Below are positions 50,962 to 64,000 of a stretch of DNA of 64,000 nucleotides, piece by piece; position 1 is the stretch's first letter, and every line of letters begins with the position of its first letter. The translations under genes and the position numbers were made by a program. Source of the stretch: Scatophagus argus (taxonomy: Eukaryota > Chordata > Actinopteri > Scatophagidae); the NCBI RefSeq assembly GCF_020382885.2, contig NC_058493.1, positions 19,686,999 to 19,750,998 of the forward strand, written 5' to 3'. The notes below the pieces were generated by a model. It did not search any database, was not told the DNA's origin, and saw nothing but the letters and a program-made list of their open reading frames with translations.

Positions 50962-53900
50962 CTGAAATATTAATTAACATGGTTCATAACAGAGTTAGAT
51001 TTTTACTTGACAAGCAAATATAATGCAAGTTTCCAGGACGTCGACCACACACAGTACATTTGGGTTTCGCTTTATGGTTTTAGCAAAGAAACTGGCCATA
51101 AACAAGTAATTGTATTGATTTATAAGAGGCAATAACAACAATCTGGGAAGGTTATTGGCAAAAGGAACAAAAACTGGTAGGTGTGATATGTTTCTGAGAG
51201 AATCAAGCCAGGTCATTGTCCTACAAAGGCCAATACTCACACTTCAGTTGGAAATAGCAGGGCTCGCAGTATGGCCTCCGGTTTCGGATTCGTACCTGGA
51301 CTCCAGTTTCAGCTCCTCCGAAATGTCGGTGGCAGCCCACGCACTGAGAGGAGGAAGGAGACGTGAGAAAGGACCAATCCAGCTGACCTGTAAACGTGGG
51401 CCTTTTGTGTCTAAATTATTTCACCAGATTTTCTGCCACCCAAGCAACGAACAACTAAGCTTTGTCTCTGCAGAAGAACACAAACAACATAGGCTATAAA
51501 TACTCCGAGTGCTACATGCGTCTGCAACTCATACGGACCAAAGAGTTGCGCAAGTCACTCGGCTTTTACATCTATATGCTAAATAACCTGGGGTCAACTA
51601 AATCTGGAAGTTTCTACCAGTGAGATTTTCACAATAAGCATCTAAAAGAGTAGCAGGGTCAGAGAGAGAACTAGCACTCAGAAACGCCACATCAGACCAC
51701 CTGGCCAGATGCCTTACACAGAAACAGACTGCTTAGGAAAGGCAGAAGCATAGAAACGTGGCAGAAATGCTGCTGCTGGCGGGTGCCTTTCAAGCTGATA
51801 TGATTCTAATATCGAGATATGAGACTCCCACTGACCTTAGTTAAGGTGAGGTCACATTAGTCTTCAGTTCAATTAAATTTTCCCACAATATGCACCAAAA
51901 AGATCTTATTGCGACTGGTGTGACCCACTTCAGCATATTTAGCTGAATAATCGTGGGTGTAAGCACCCAAATGAGGCAGAAGTTTTAAATATATTTCAAG
52001 AAATATTCCAAAAGAAAATGCAAATTATGCTCGTTTACATCCCTACTGTTGTGCGATTAATAAAACTTGTTTTTCTTAAGTTTAACAGCTGGTAGAGCCA
52101 ATTCAACAGTCACGGGGAAAGCATGATATAGCTAATTTGTTTCTGTTTGTATCTATTACTGTGTATGTAAATGTTTTTGTTTTTTTGTTTTAATTATATT
52201 CACCATATTTTAAATTTCTCTGTAAAGAATTTTGGTCAATAACCTGTTATGATTACTTTTATTGGACTTTTATTTTGAATTTCTGAAAATTCCACTCAAA
52301 ATGAAAATGTGCACAGGTGGAATGGAAGGCACTTCATGAGATAAGTCTTCCATACATAGGAATGAAAGACTAGAGTGATTAATGGCAGGGATTGGATCTA
52401 CTGTGACCACACCTTAACCCGGTCTTAGCCTCTCACCTGGAAACAGGCGAGGTGGAAGCAGAGACTAAGGGCCTCTATGACCATGGCTGCCCCACTACCC
52501 AGGACACGCCCACACTCACAGCAAGTCCTCCTGCCACTGACCATCCTGGGGCAGCACATGTTGACAGTGTGAGGCCAAAATCGGTGATAATACATAAAAT
52601 AATACAACACAACATGCACATGAGTGAAATACTCTGTATTTGCATGAATTATATACCTGTTGAGATGAGAAGGGTCCATGGATTCATTTCTCTGGGATAA
52701 TATTGTCCCAGTGCTGTAGCGGGAGAACGAGTTCCTACTTGGAGCGTAGTAACTGGCAGCAGCTGAGTGTGGACGAGGGTAACTGAACATAGTGTTGGAG
52801 ACTGGGGACTGACGCAAAGTATCCAGATTGTCCAGAGACTCAAATCTGCAGAGATGATCAGCAGTGAGAAAAGTAAAAGGAAAAGACAGAGATGAAACAT
52901 CCTAAGAGAACAGCTGCATTGGGTGCAACCGTGTCCCATTTGGTAGAGTACCCCACCTCTTCACTGGAACCCCTGCAGAGATTGGTTCCCTGTAAAAGCT
53001 GCTGCTACGCTGACGTATCCAGCTGTTGTCTGTCAGAAGCTGAGTCCTCTTCTTCATCTCCTCCAAAATCTGCTGTCGCTCTTGCTCAACCTTAGGCAGA
53101 GACTGTACTTTTCTTTTCCTCTCATCACCTAGACCAAACGCAGTTAAGTGGGTTAGTCCAGTACATCACCAGAACAGAGGAAAATATTATATCAGAGAAG
53201 GTTAGGCTAACCTCTTATCGGTTTCTGGGAGCCAGCTAATGCAGGGGTGGACAAGGACTTTGCCCTATGGGAGGAAGAAAAACATTATTCTACACTAAAA
53301 CACTCTGTCAGGGGTTTTAGTTGCTGCACCAAACTGGCTGGCATTGCTAATTCTGGCTTCAATGTGGGTTATCCTGTCACAAATTAAAGATAGTTGCAAA
53401 TAATACCCACCTAACAAAAGCAGCAAACTATCTTGCTTTATGTTATTTATTTTACAAAAAAATAAAATTATGCTATGTTGGAAGACAGTCACATTACAGT
53501 GGAAACTTTATGCCCAAAGCTATTTTACAGGATTAAGCAAAAAAAAAAAAAAAAATCATTTGAAAGCAACAGGAAACTGAGCGAGTCTTGCTCTGACCTG
53601 TGTGCAGGAGACAGCTGAGCAAAGCCACAGGTGTCATCAGCCCTGAGGTACAGCAAGAAGAGCATAAAGGCTCAGCAAAAGCAACAGGAAGCACAGCACA
53701 TACAGCGACAGCAGCAGAATGGAAAACGTCGTGACGAGTCAGAAATGTTTTGAAAATTTGCTAAATACAATTTCTTGAACCTAGCCTCTAACAGTAAACA
53801 CAATGATTGCACCACACACAACACTGTTACACTCAGCAAGGATGGAAAGGAGCTGACAGCGTTTGTGACACTAAAACGAGGGGAGAATGAGTTTATTTAC

Positions 53901-56900
53901 CAGGCTTGCTCAGTAATCTTGTCATTCTGCACGACCTGTGCACTTTGAGGTTTTGAGCCCGTTGCTGCTTTCATCTCATCTCTGTCAGGACTCTGTTCTT
54001 CTCTGAATTTGTTGGTCAATCCATTCACATGGAGCTGGGTGCTGGCAGGGCTCTCACCACCACTGGTCATCTCAAAGGTATTCTGCTTCAAAGACACAAA
54101 TAAGAAAGAAGAAATTACATTCTATGGTAACGACGTGAAGCTGTGAAATTTCCTGTTGGCACAGTATTCAAAGCTTATTCTTTAGCCGGTCTAATTTGAT
54201 CTCACTGTTGAGGGAAACATGAAATTTTGGGACCTTGATCAGTCCTGTGGGTGACGAAAGTGTTTCGTATTAATCGGGTCCATAGCTTGAATGTAGAGTT
54301 AAATCTGATACCATCATTTTTTAAATATCCCTCAGTTATAACTATAATTATTTGGAGAAAGCTTCAAGCACCACAAAGCATTACCCCCGTCTGCTTGCAT
54401 AACTCTCCCATTGCAACTTGTTGTGCCTTTTGCCACTCTGCTTCCAGCCTCTCCTGATCCCGCTGGTATTGCTCCTGAACAAAACACACACACACACACA
54501 CACACTCGTATGCTGTTTTTAAACGTAAGATGAAGATTAAGATTAACAAGAAATGTCGACCTCCTTGTTGCAGCGTAGCTTCACCTGCAGGAGGCGCTCC
54601 TGTTCTTCCAGCCACTTCTCGTGGCGCCTTCGATCCTCCTCACGGTCCCACGACCAGCTGGGTGAGGAGGGGCTGAGGGACGGCACCTGGAGCTGGTGAT
54701 GCACAAACAAGACACGAACATGATCACAGCGCAGCACACAAACACACAGGTAACTTATGTTTGAACATTCATACATAACATCCTTTGATCAAGGGGTAAC
54801 TTACATCAGATATTGCAGATTCTGAACCTCCTGTGTGAGAACATAACAAGTCAGAGAACATCATACAGAAGCACCTAGAGATGATCAATGTGTGTGTAAT
54901 ATCATACAGGTCACACATAGACCACACAATGGCTGGGGACACATTAGAAGCTTGAGGATCCAAAGCATTTTGAAAATGCACTGAATCCCACAAGGGGTGA
55001 TCGTTTTATGCATGACTTATTTTGTCATTTTGTGGGTCTTTGCCTGGTTTCACACCACTTAACTGATGGACAAAATACTACACAATGTAGCTTGCTTATC
55101 CTACTGACCCCTGACAAATCTTGGGCATCCACAGCTGGAGGTTAGTGAGCCACTTTATGGCAAACAACTATCAGCCATCAAACATCAGGTGATTCATCAG
55201 TGGTTGAGATTAAATCTGTAGCTTTGCCAGCCGACTGCACATCTGTATGGAAATCAGCACACTAATCTGCTCATGTATCCCCAGCCTAAACATGAAGCTG
55301 TGCAAAGAGTTAAACATGCTATAGTAAATTTTAAATAAGTGAGCATTCAAATGATAATGATGACAACACAAATATGCTTATGAGAAAAAGGGAACATTTT
55401 AAAAAACAAAACACCACACAGTGCAAACATTTACCACACAAGTACACCCATGAGCTGAATCCTGCAGAGCCTTGACAGAAGCCATTGTAGTGGGACACAC
55501 ACATTAGATTCATTAAGAACCACAAAGGACGCCATTACAAATCAGTCATTGTGCAAAAGAATGAGAAAGTCACCAATTAAAAATTACAACGCCTTGACTC
55601 AAGGAACATGAAGATATGTCAGTCAAAGAAGCATTGGCTGCACACTGCACACGGTATGTTACACACATAATCAGTGATGTCAGCCCTGTGGTAAGCTCTG
55701 TTTGTGCTCCAGTTTGCAAAATACATGAATGGCTTTCTGATTGACAAATTCACAGACATGCTTCATCTTTAATAGTTGCTACATTTGATTTGGGGTTAGG
55801 CTGCTTTCATTCAAATAATGCGCAAGTACTAGAGTTGGTACTTCACATTTAATCGCGTCAGTGCAACATCGCATTTAGTTTTAATTACTGTAGGAATTCC
55901 TACTTAAAGTCCTTTAAAAAAAAAAAAAATGAAAACATACATTTTTATTTGGTTTATTCAATACCCAACACTTAACCAAGCCAAGCACCAGACACCAAAG
56001 CTGCTACACAAACAGTTTTAAGTTCAAACTGGAACTTTACCTTTCTGTCTGAAAAATTCTGCCCTCCTTTTCTGATTTTTCCTAGTAACATCACTATAAT
56101 CTACATCAAGAGGAAGGATGGATAAGGTGAGACATGACTTAACTACATACTGCGCTTGAGAAGTTACTTTTATAGGAGATGTTTGTCATGTTCATAATGT
56201 TATTCCTATTAAAGACTTCATGTCTGTTATTACCTGTACTTCTGGCTGTCCTGTAGCTGTCAGCAAGCTCTCCATGCATGACTTTACTTTGTATAACCTG
56301 GGCAGGTGAAAAAACACCAAGATTCACCTGATGAGCACCACCAACTTAAGCTGCACTGTCAGGAAGAAGAGCTTCGTGCATGCAATTTTTGAAACTTTTG
56401 AAACTGCAGTGATAACCGTTTAAAATGCCGCTCACATTGTTTGCCTGCCCACTGAATTTGGACACTTTGCCACCTGCGGTTTCTCTGGAGGCACCGCTGT
56501 TGGCATGGTGATCAGGGCAACCTATCAGAACAGGCGCTGCGGCAGTCAGATTGAGGGTCATCCTGTTCTGGCCTGGCTGGTTATGATGACCTCCCTCAGT
56601 GCTGCTCCAATCTAACAAAAACAACCAGTCATCAAAACTAAGGCCACACTGTAAACCAGTGTTTGCAGTCCTCTGGTTGGAACTTTGGGGTTAAATTATC
56701 ACAAATCATTTCAGGAGCTGGTGTGTCTATTTTTTTTTTTTAGCTCATTAGCTCACCCTTGTTGCCATAGCGCCGAACGTCCATGGTCAGACTGCCGGTT
56801 TGCAGGGAAGATGTAATTTTATCCTTCCACTGGGCGTAGTTCATGTGTGCCACCGCTACTCCATTAACAGCCACAATCTCATCATCCACACACAGCTGGC

Positions 56901-59900
56901 AAAGCTCTGCTGGACTGCCTGAGTAGGGATGGACAGGTGTCAGGAAAATGAGGGATGATGAGAATGAGGAGGACGGCAAAAATTAAATAAAAAAAAAAAC
57001 AAAAAAAAAAACATAAAAAACACTGAGAAACAAGCTACAGTATCTTGAGGACAAGGTTGGTGTTCTTGAAAAGTAGGCCAGTAAGGCAAAAGCACATAGC
57101 AGCGAGAAAGTGACACCTCTTCTACATATGATTAAATATTCATAACTGAGTTGTAAATCACCAGATGCATTTTGTAGTTTCACATGTGTACAGTTAATGA
57201 AGCAGTGAGAATTAACATCCTAGTGATCATTTAACTGATCCCGTACACCGTTATTGTAATCTGTTTGGGTTATCATAAGTTATGAAAGATCTTTTTTTAG
57301 CATAAACAAGTAACTTTTTGCTCACTTCCAGAAGTTGCTGCTATCTTAAATCTCAAACTGTCTCAGTAACATTTTTTTGAGTTTCAGTAGTGACAATTTG
57401 TCTATGCTCTGTCTGTGCTGAGACCTGTCAGTGTTTTGAATTATTGCTCTGTTTCTAAGAGCGGGATGAACGAATTTCCTCCTGGAGAGAAAAACAAGCC
57501 AAAACAAAACACTGTGAGCCCAATCTAACGTTGCTATTGAAATGCCCTTGCTTCTTAATAGAAGGTTCACAGCAAAGACTTAATTCCCAACCTAAGCATA
57601 AATGCAGTGAGACAAATTTTCAGCAACCAAGAGTTAAAAAATTATGTAAAGTCTTACCAGGTTGAATGAATTTGACTCTCACCCCTGTAGAGTCCCAGTG
57701 AGTCTGGAAACCAAAGTCTGGTCTACTGTTTGGTTTAAGAGTAAGGCTCACTCTCATGTCACTGTGATCCACCTGACACACACACACACGTAAAGTTGAC
57801 ACCCTGTGATCCAATATCCCATACTTCCTGGTGGAAACTAGATACATCAGCAGCCAGCTACAGACACATGGTACGGGATACACTGAGGGACCACTTTATT
57901 ATGTGCAATGCAGTGCCAACCTCACAGCAGCCCTGCAACAGATGCCACATTTGTGATGTTCACAATGTTCAGCTTTTGTTTGTTGTCAGAGACGCTGATT
58001 CAGTAACACGTTCATGCAATATATTTACTCAAATGAGGGCGGTAGAGCATTAAAGACACCTCATAAATAAAAACTGAACATTTATGCCTTCATAAGATAA
58101 GTTGGTAACTCGGTGTACATGCATATATTAGGCATTTTAGGGCAAATACTGTTTAAAGGCTCTGTACACCCACACAGGTGTTTCTACTTACTCTGATTAA
58201 ATTAATTAGGCTGCGCTTCAGCTGGAGTTAGACGGAGCCAAGCTGGGTGTCAAGCAAGGTCAGTAAAAGTCCATGCACTAATAACAGTGCAATTGAAAAT
58301 GAGTTATTTCAAAGAAGTGGTAGAAAACAAGGTGTTTTTCTGGCCGTTTATCTTGTGATCCCCAGGTACCATCACTAACAAACAAATGACATGGATTTGA
58401 TATCCCTGAATCTCTGATCCAGATTATTATTGAGATTCAATTATTTTCAAGTGTCAAAGATGTTTACAGTTTTAAAAGTACATTGATATATTGGCAAAAT
58501 ACAAATGCTGTGTGCTATAAATAATACAGCATACCTTTGGGTGGTCAGAGCTGGCATTAGACGGGAGAGTCGAGCTTTCACTGTGGTGGGCCGGCAGGTT
58601 TGCATAATGTTGCGGTAGCAGCTGGCTTTGGGTGCGGGGCTGAGAGTGATAGCCATTAGTCTGGAAGGAGGTCTCGTTGGAAAGAGTGGCACCTTTTACT
58701 TCCTCCGCCTGTTCTATACCATTCTGCTCTGCCAAATGGGCGGTCGCAGTCTGTCTTCTGAGTGAAGATTTGGTGGGTGGAGAAAGAGATTCGTCTTTCT
58801 CTCTTTTCAACAGCAGACCCTGGTTGTTGTCGACCTGGAGATCAACAAAGACAACATGTGCCCAGGAGGACAGTGGAGACACAATTGATTATGCCATTTA
58901 TTCTGCAGCAGTGAAATGTGACTGTACTGACAGTTGGGACAGAACGCCTAAAACTAACAGAAAGTAAAATGTAAAATCTTGTAATGAGTTGACACTGTTC
59001 ACAGTGGTGCAGCAGCATTTCTATTATTAATGAGAGCAACCCAAGACAAAGGTAACAAGCTCATTCACACATAGCGTACAATGTGCCGAGCCTGCCTACC
59101 CACACACACACACACACACACACAAGCACAAAATGCTCTCATTACATTAACTAGTTTGTGCCTATTTGGCTGACAAAACAAGTCCATATGCACCCTCTTG
59201 AGCACTAAACTCCCATTAAGCCTGAATTATAACCACGCAGACTGTGTAAAATAAAATCAGCAAGCGGCAGGTCCTACACTTCTGGAACACTGGAGAATAT
59301 TTTCAATTTTCACTGTAGAGAAATAGACCAGTCTACTGTTTATCTCTGCCCTGCCACCATATCCATCACTGTGATTCACAAGCACACTGAAAGTATAGCA
59401 ATATCAAAATTGGACACATTCAGAGTTTAAACAGGATGTGAAGCCTGAATGAATCATGAGGATGTGCTGTTGAATAGTGTTATTGTACATAATATAAAAT
59501 CCATTAAAGTATTCCATTTTGACTGAGGATTTTAGAGGATGGTAGTTTGCAAAATTGTTGACATCTGATTTAATGTGTGCTGGTATTCGGATGCCATGAG
59601 GTTTCCACTATATTTTTCTTCAGGCAAAAACAGGAATGTAATGATGAATTCCTATGATGTCTTATCACCAAATGCCACAAAAAGACCAATGTAAGAGCCC
59701 AAGTATTTGTTATGATGACCATGGACACTGTTGTTTATTCTGAACAGGTCATGCTCACTTCCTGCTGACATAAACAAAACACTAGTTAGACTCAAAAGTG
59801 TACTAATCCATTGCTGAAAATCTCCAACATATGTACTACTTATAAGGTTTATATAAGGTAATAAGGTTTGTAATAAACTGCAGTGCCCAGACTGCACCAG

Positions 59901-62900
59901 GCTATGACTGAAAACAGCAAAAGGTAGTTTTCCACTTAATGGTGAATAATATCTGGTTAAAATTCAAAAAACTCAAAGAGCAACAGTCCTATAGCTGCAA
60001 TAACCAGTAAACTTACATTACACAGTCTGGGCAGTGAGGACACCCTGGGCTGCTTGATCCCAAAGGGTCTGGCTGTGATTGCAGAAGAGAGACGGGACGA
60101 TCCCTCGGACCTCCGGTAGCCACGAGGAAGGCTGGCTGAGCCGGACCACGACCCAGTTCTGGGCAAGTACTTGGAGACATCTGCAGTCTGTTGGCCTCTG
60201 CCTCGCCCCACAGCTGGTTCCCGAAATGTCTCCTGGTTACCTTCCTGGGACTTGTGGTTCTGGTGATCCTCCAGAGGGTCAACACCCTGTTTAACTGCAT
60301 CAGAGAAAAAAGTTGGAACTTTTGGATCAGTGTAGAATGGAAGTTCCTTTGATGCAGTAGGATCCCTGGTGCTGGTTGACTTTGTGGTCTCACTTGGTTG
60401 TATGGTTGTGATCAGGGTGGAGATTTGGTTTGTAAGAGCATTTTCTGACTGGGCCAGTTGAGATGTGGAGGGAGCCGGGCTGCCTTGGCTTTTGACTTGG
60501 GTTCGAGAGCTGAAGGAGCAATCCAGAGAGGGTGTGGTGACTCCTGCTCCATCTGAAGCCAAAGAAGCAAAGTGGGTCTCTTCTCCCAAGATGTACCCAT
60601 CAGAGGCAGGCATTGCTCTAACAGTAGATACCTGAGAAGACATAAGGCAGCAATGGCCAATTTGCCTTGTAAACATGTAAAATACATCCATACATTTGTA
60701 AACCTTCTTCTGCACAACCACAGCTGTATTTGAGGAACCTTTTATGTTATCATTCATAAAAGCATTTTCCACAACAAGTGTAGTGAAGTAAACAAGGCCA
60801 AAGACATTCATTAAGGTAAAGCAGGTAAAACAGAACATAACTGACCTGAGTGTGGGCTGAGTTATGAGGCCTAAGTGGAGCGGTGGGGCTGAAAGGTGCT
60901 TCGGTGGCGTAGCTGCGGGACAGCAGAGCTCGAGTACGTGGCTGTAGATCAGAGCTTGATGATTTTGATGGAGGAGAGGTGGAGGAGGAGGAAGGACGTG
61001 GGGCAGAGTTGTGTCTGCGTGGTGACTGCTGGTCTCTGGAGGAACTAGAATGTAACGGAAGAGGAGCCAATGTAATAAGAAGCAGAAAAGATGGGGGGAG
61101 GATGTGTGTCATGTTACACAAGGTCACTGTGGCATACTGAATAGTTATCAAGCTCTGACAGCAGCTTTTGCCACAGCCTTTAAGTGCATTCTTTCTAGCA
61201 ACAAGGTCTGGAAGCATAAGCTCAATGTTTTCCATTTTTAGCACAAGCATACCTCTTCAGTGATGCACCTGCTCCTTTCTTCTCTGAGTGAGTCAAAGCC
61301 CCATTGATCATCTGGTTAATGACATGCTCTCGGTCTTGTGACTTTCTGCGGAGGTCAGACTTGGTGCTCCTGCGACGGTTCTTCCACTTTGTCAAGTCCT
61401 GAAACAATTAAATTTCCCAATAACCCATATAAATAATACATACATTAGGCTAATATGCACACAAGCATCAATGTGAGGCCTTTATCAATATTTCAAGGCT
61501 CAGAAAACATTTTCTGGTGAGAAACAAAGATTCAGTTGTTGACAAAATAATCCTGAATTTTCACCGATTTATTGAAATGATCATATTCAGATATAGCATT
61601 GGCAAATCTTATTACAAGGTATATTCAGTCGCTGCTCCGGAGCTCTCAGCAGACCAAGTTTGCTCAGTAATTATCGACACATACATTGTAAAATTTTAAA
61701 TTTTTCTGAGACCTTTCTGCATAACTTTAAGGAGTGCTGTGATCAAGGTAAAGAATAAACTCTAAATCTCAACTTTTTCTCTTTAATGTGAGGACTTAAA
61801 GTTGTTCAAGTGCTCTGAAAAACATGGCAAACTTTATCTGCAGAAGAACACAGGGAGCTTTTGAGCATCACAGTAACAGCTACTGAATTTACCTTCTAGC
61901 GAGACGGTTTTATCTTATTTATTTATTCACTTGTTAGTGTGTGTAAGACCATTCTATACTTACATCCTGCCACTGTGCTTCACTGTCCTTGGCAGCGATG
62001 CTACACTTGCGTTTGTTTTCTTGATTCCACTCCCTAGGAATGCCAGCATCCTGGCCCATATCATAAATGACATCTCCATCAGGAACTTTACGCACAGGGT
62101 ACACCATTGGGATGTCACTGAGGGATTTGCTCCTGGTTAGGGCAAAGCAAGAAGTAGGACAAGGAAATAAATAACAGATATACAGAGCAAACAAAGATGG
62201 TATTTGTAGTAGCTGCATGAAAGTGTCACTTCAGAACACCATGTAGCAGAAAAAAACATGATGAATGGGAGTAATGCAATGCAGGGCACACAAACACACC
62301 AGTGAAACTTTATGTATGTGCTAGATGCCAGCTTATACATGTAAACACACACACACACAGTACATGACGGGCCACTATGTCACAATACTAACAACTGCAA
62401 CACAGCACATTCTGCATCCAAACAACAGAATTCTTAGCCAAATGCAAGCAGAAGCATCGCATGCAAGTCAAGCAACGTGCCAGAACAAATGGCAACAGAT
62501 GTTGCTGTCTGGAAAACACAACAACCGTGACTTGTATCAAGTAATAGCAGCGCTGTGGGCAACAGAGGATGTCAGATGTGACATTCAGATAACTTACAGC
62601 ATCATTTAGCAGGTGGTATATCAAAGCTGTGACATAATTTGATGGGAGGAACCAAGAACGTGATTACAAACAGTTCTGTAGTTCGTCATAAATTCCACTG
62701 TCAAATCTGTGCCCAGAAAATTAATAGTGGGTGGTGTACCAAGAGCTCCATCTTTATGAAAAGGCAAATCATGTTTGCAGCATAATTTCCTCTGTAGGTG
62801 AGCTGAATACAAATAAAAGCACATCCAGATGAAGCAGCAACCAAGCAGTTATGGTCAGAATAGCCTCAGACATTTTACATCCAGAATGAGAGGACTTACC

Positions 62901-62959
62901 AAATCCAGCCAGGGTTGACCTGAACTGGTCTCTCAGGTCTGACCTGGATTTGATATGCT
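50939..62959 (-). CDS. lmo7: LIM domain only protein 7, C-terminal 1040 residues (partial)
   Basis: Scaffold protein of adherens junctions and the nuclear envelope that links afadin and actinin and binds emerin. Exons in transcript order: 62959-62900, 62132-61964, 61398-61253, 61044-60846, 60631-60017, 58834-58535, 57772-57658, 56918-56757, 56611-56436, 56297-56234, 54830-54805, 54686-54561, 54474-54385, 54082-53901, 53642-53598, 53264-53212, 53128-52957, 52845-52657, 52545-52437, 51343-51241, 50961-50939. Phases agree throughout. Domains: an [13 protein letters not shown] block and [12 protein letters not shown] (about 21-90); a Ser-rich disordered stretch; PDZ at about 497-585 ([33 protein letters not shown]); coiled coil at about 690-745 ([19 protein letters not shown]); the [19 protein letters not shown] segment (about 855); and LIM at about 972-1031 ([25 protein letters not shown]). 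The N-terminal calponin-homology domain would lie right of the window. LIMCH1 is the sister family but lacks this PDZ. Confidence 0.93.
56757..57772 (-). other. lmo7: lmo7 PDZ domain, two exons
   Basis: Exons 57772-57658 and 56918-56757 join in phase at Pro-Gly/Ser-Pro-Ala-Glu. The second carries [10 protein letters not shown] and ends MDVRRYGNK. The carboxylate-binding loop is atypical: in place of GLGF the aligned words are [13 protein letters not shown]. An exon-like stretch in the intervening intron (57415-57490) is not needed for the fold. Confidence 0.85.
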
Positions 62960-64000
62960 CTACGGGACCAAAGAAACACACACACAAAGACTGATAAACG
63001 CCATAATGCTTCTAAATATAAGGGACCTGGTTTGACAGTTACAATGAGGGATGCTAGATATTACCTACAAAAAGGCAACGTTGTTTGACAGATGCTTCAG
63101 TATCACAGCTGTAATACAAACCTACTACTACTACACACACACACACACACACACACACAAGACCTTGGCAGAAAGAGTGTGTTTAATGCACAAATCCACA
63201 ATATTTATTGACCTATGACATACTTTATTTTTCCACACCAAAGCCATATTCACACAGAAAGTAAATGGGAAAACATTTGCGCTGGCACAAAAGGTGTTAT
63301 AAGTAACATGATTCTGTTCTGGCTATCAAAGTATGACACAATGCTCGAGTCATCCATTTAACCATCGTGAACTAATGAATCATTCAGCATGATGCTGTAA
63401 AAAAATCCTCACACCATCAGCATTATAAAAAAGGTGCCAGTCTAAATGGCAGATAATTCATCAAGCAGCACAAATTCAAAAATCATTTAATTTTCCTATC
63501 AGCTACTTAAAACACATTTGATAAATAGAGAAAAATTTGCATATCTTAACCAAGTTATGTAGTTTGCTGACGGATTAGAGATTTGCAAATGCAAAAGTAA
63601 CCGGTGCACTTGGTATACGACGAGATAACAAACAGGACAGTGTGTTAGAGCTTATGTCAGCGGTGTGTTTGCGTCTGTCTGTGCAATAGGTATGGATCTT
63701 CACGACAGGGGCGTATGTTCAGGCTCAGAGAGTTTCTTAGAGATGCTTCTGAGGCTCTCCGGGTGTGGCAGAGATATTTTGCACAGTTGCAGGTGTCACA
63801 AGCCAGGAAATGTCAAAGTCAAAGTCAAACTCCTCCAGAGCTTTATGGCTACAGTCAAAGAAAAGGAACAACAGATGAAAGAAATTAACAGAACATGATT
63901 TACACCTGATTTTTAACAAAAGAACACAAGAAATCTTCTAAAGTAGAAGAAATAGGTTAGAAATTTGCAGGATTTTGAGTGAAGCAGTTGAGTCATCTTC
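62960..64000 (-). other. lmo7: lmo7 intron, right end of window
   Basis: No further lmo7 exon recognised. The next exon must end with two bases of a codon to fit the acceptor at 62959. Contains a (CA)n run at about 63133-63160. Confidence 0.5.

Noticed and set aside
51220..51240. lmo7 ending by read-through after the LIM domain (CEYWPL and stop)
   Set aside because: A strong GTGAGT donor interrupts it, and a matching in-phase terminal exon exists at 50939-50961. It could be a minor intron-retained form.
57415..57490. Exon-like segment on the minus strand within the PDZ intron of lmo7
   Set aside because: It has plausible AG and GT ends, but inserting it would break the PDZ between Pro-Gly and Ser-Pro-Ala, where the flanking exons already join in phase.
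62900..62959. Reading the first lmo7 exon as [15 protein letters not shown]
   Set aside because: Open in that frame but out of phase with the next exon. The frame giving VQVNPGWIW joins correctly to [15 protein letters not shown].

Overview
The window is vertebrate nuclear DNA, most likely from a percomorph (spiny-rayed) teleost fish. It has intron-split genes with GT/AG junctions, dense CA/GT and CT microsatellites, an L2-type LINE fragment, a tRNA-headed SINE and several degraded repeats of kinds I know from fish genomes. No bacterial genes, CRISPR array, rRNA gene or functional tRNA gene was seen.

Five protein-coding genes could be modelled by hand, all with consistent splice phases. (1) 2881-11045, plus strand: 3' part of the Eph receptor tyrosine kinase epha6 (last 551 residues; the ligand-binding half lies left of the window). 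(2) 13528-16705, plus: complete arl6 (BBS3), a small GTPase of cilia. (3) about 21030-26348, plus: complete slc5a7, the high-affinity choline transporter of cholinergic neurons, with a noncoding first exon, a TATA box and an upstream ORF that crosses the first splice junction. (4) 38420-39211, plus: intronless kctd12, an auxiliary subunit of GABA-B receptors. (5) 50939-62959, minus: the C-terminal 1040 residues of lmo7 (PDZ, coiled coil, LIM), running in from the right; its N-terminal part lies beyond base 64000.

The order epha6-arl6 and the pair kctd12-lmo7 match two separate human neighbourhoods (3q11 and 13q22), with slc5a7 (human 2q12) between them, so the window joins three human synteny blocks. 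The genes do not form a pathway. epha6, slc5a7 and kctd12 are all expressed mainly in neurons.

Between genes: 1-2880 is epha6 intron; 11720-13500 holds the arl6 upstream region; 16706-20990 holds a strong RE1/NRSE-like (REST) site next to a CTCF-like site upstream of slc5a7; 26349-38419 is a 12-kb gap with a SINE, another interspersed repeat, microsatellites and a candidate conserved noncoding block; 39212-50938 holds the kctd12 3'UTR, the L2 LINE fragment, further old repeats and a 30-base poly(G) tract. I found no wholly new biological system. The best leads are regulatory: the REST/CTCF pair, the slc5a7 upstream ORF, a perfect 28-bp intronic hairpin in slc5a7, and a convergent pair of CTCF-like sites around slc5a7.
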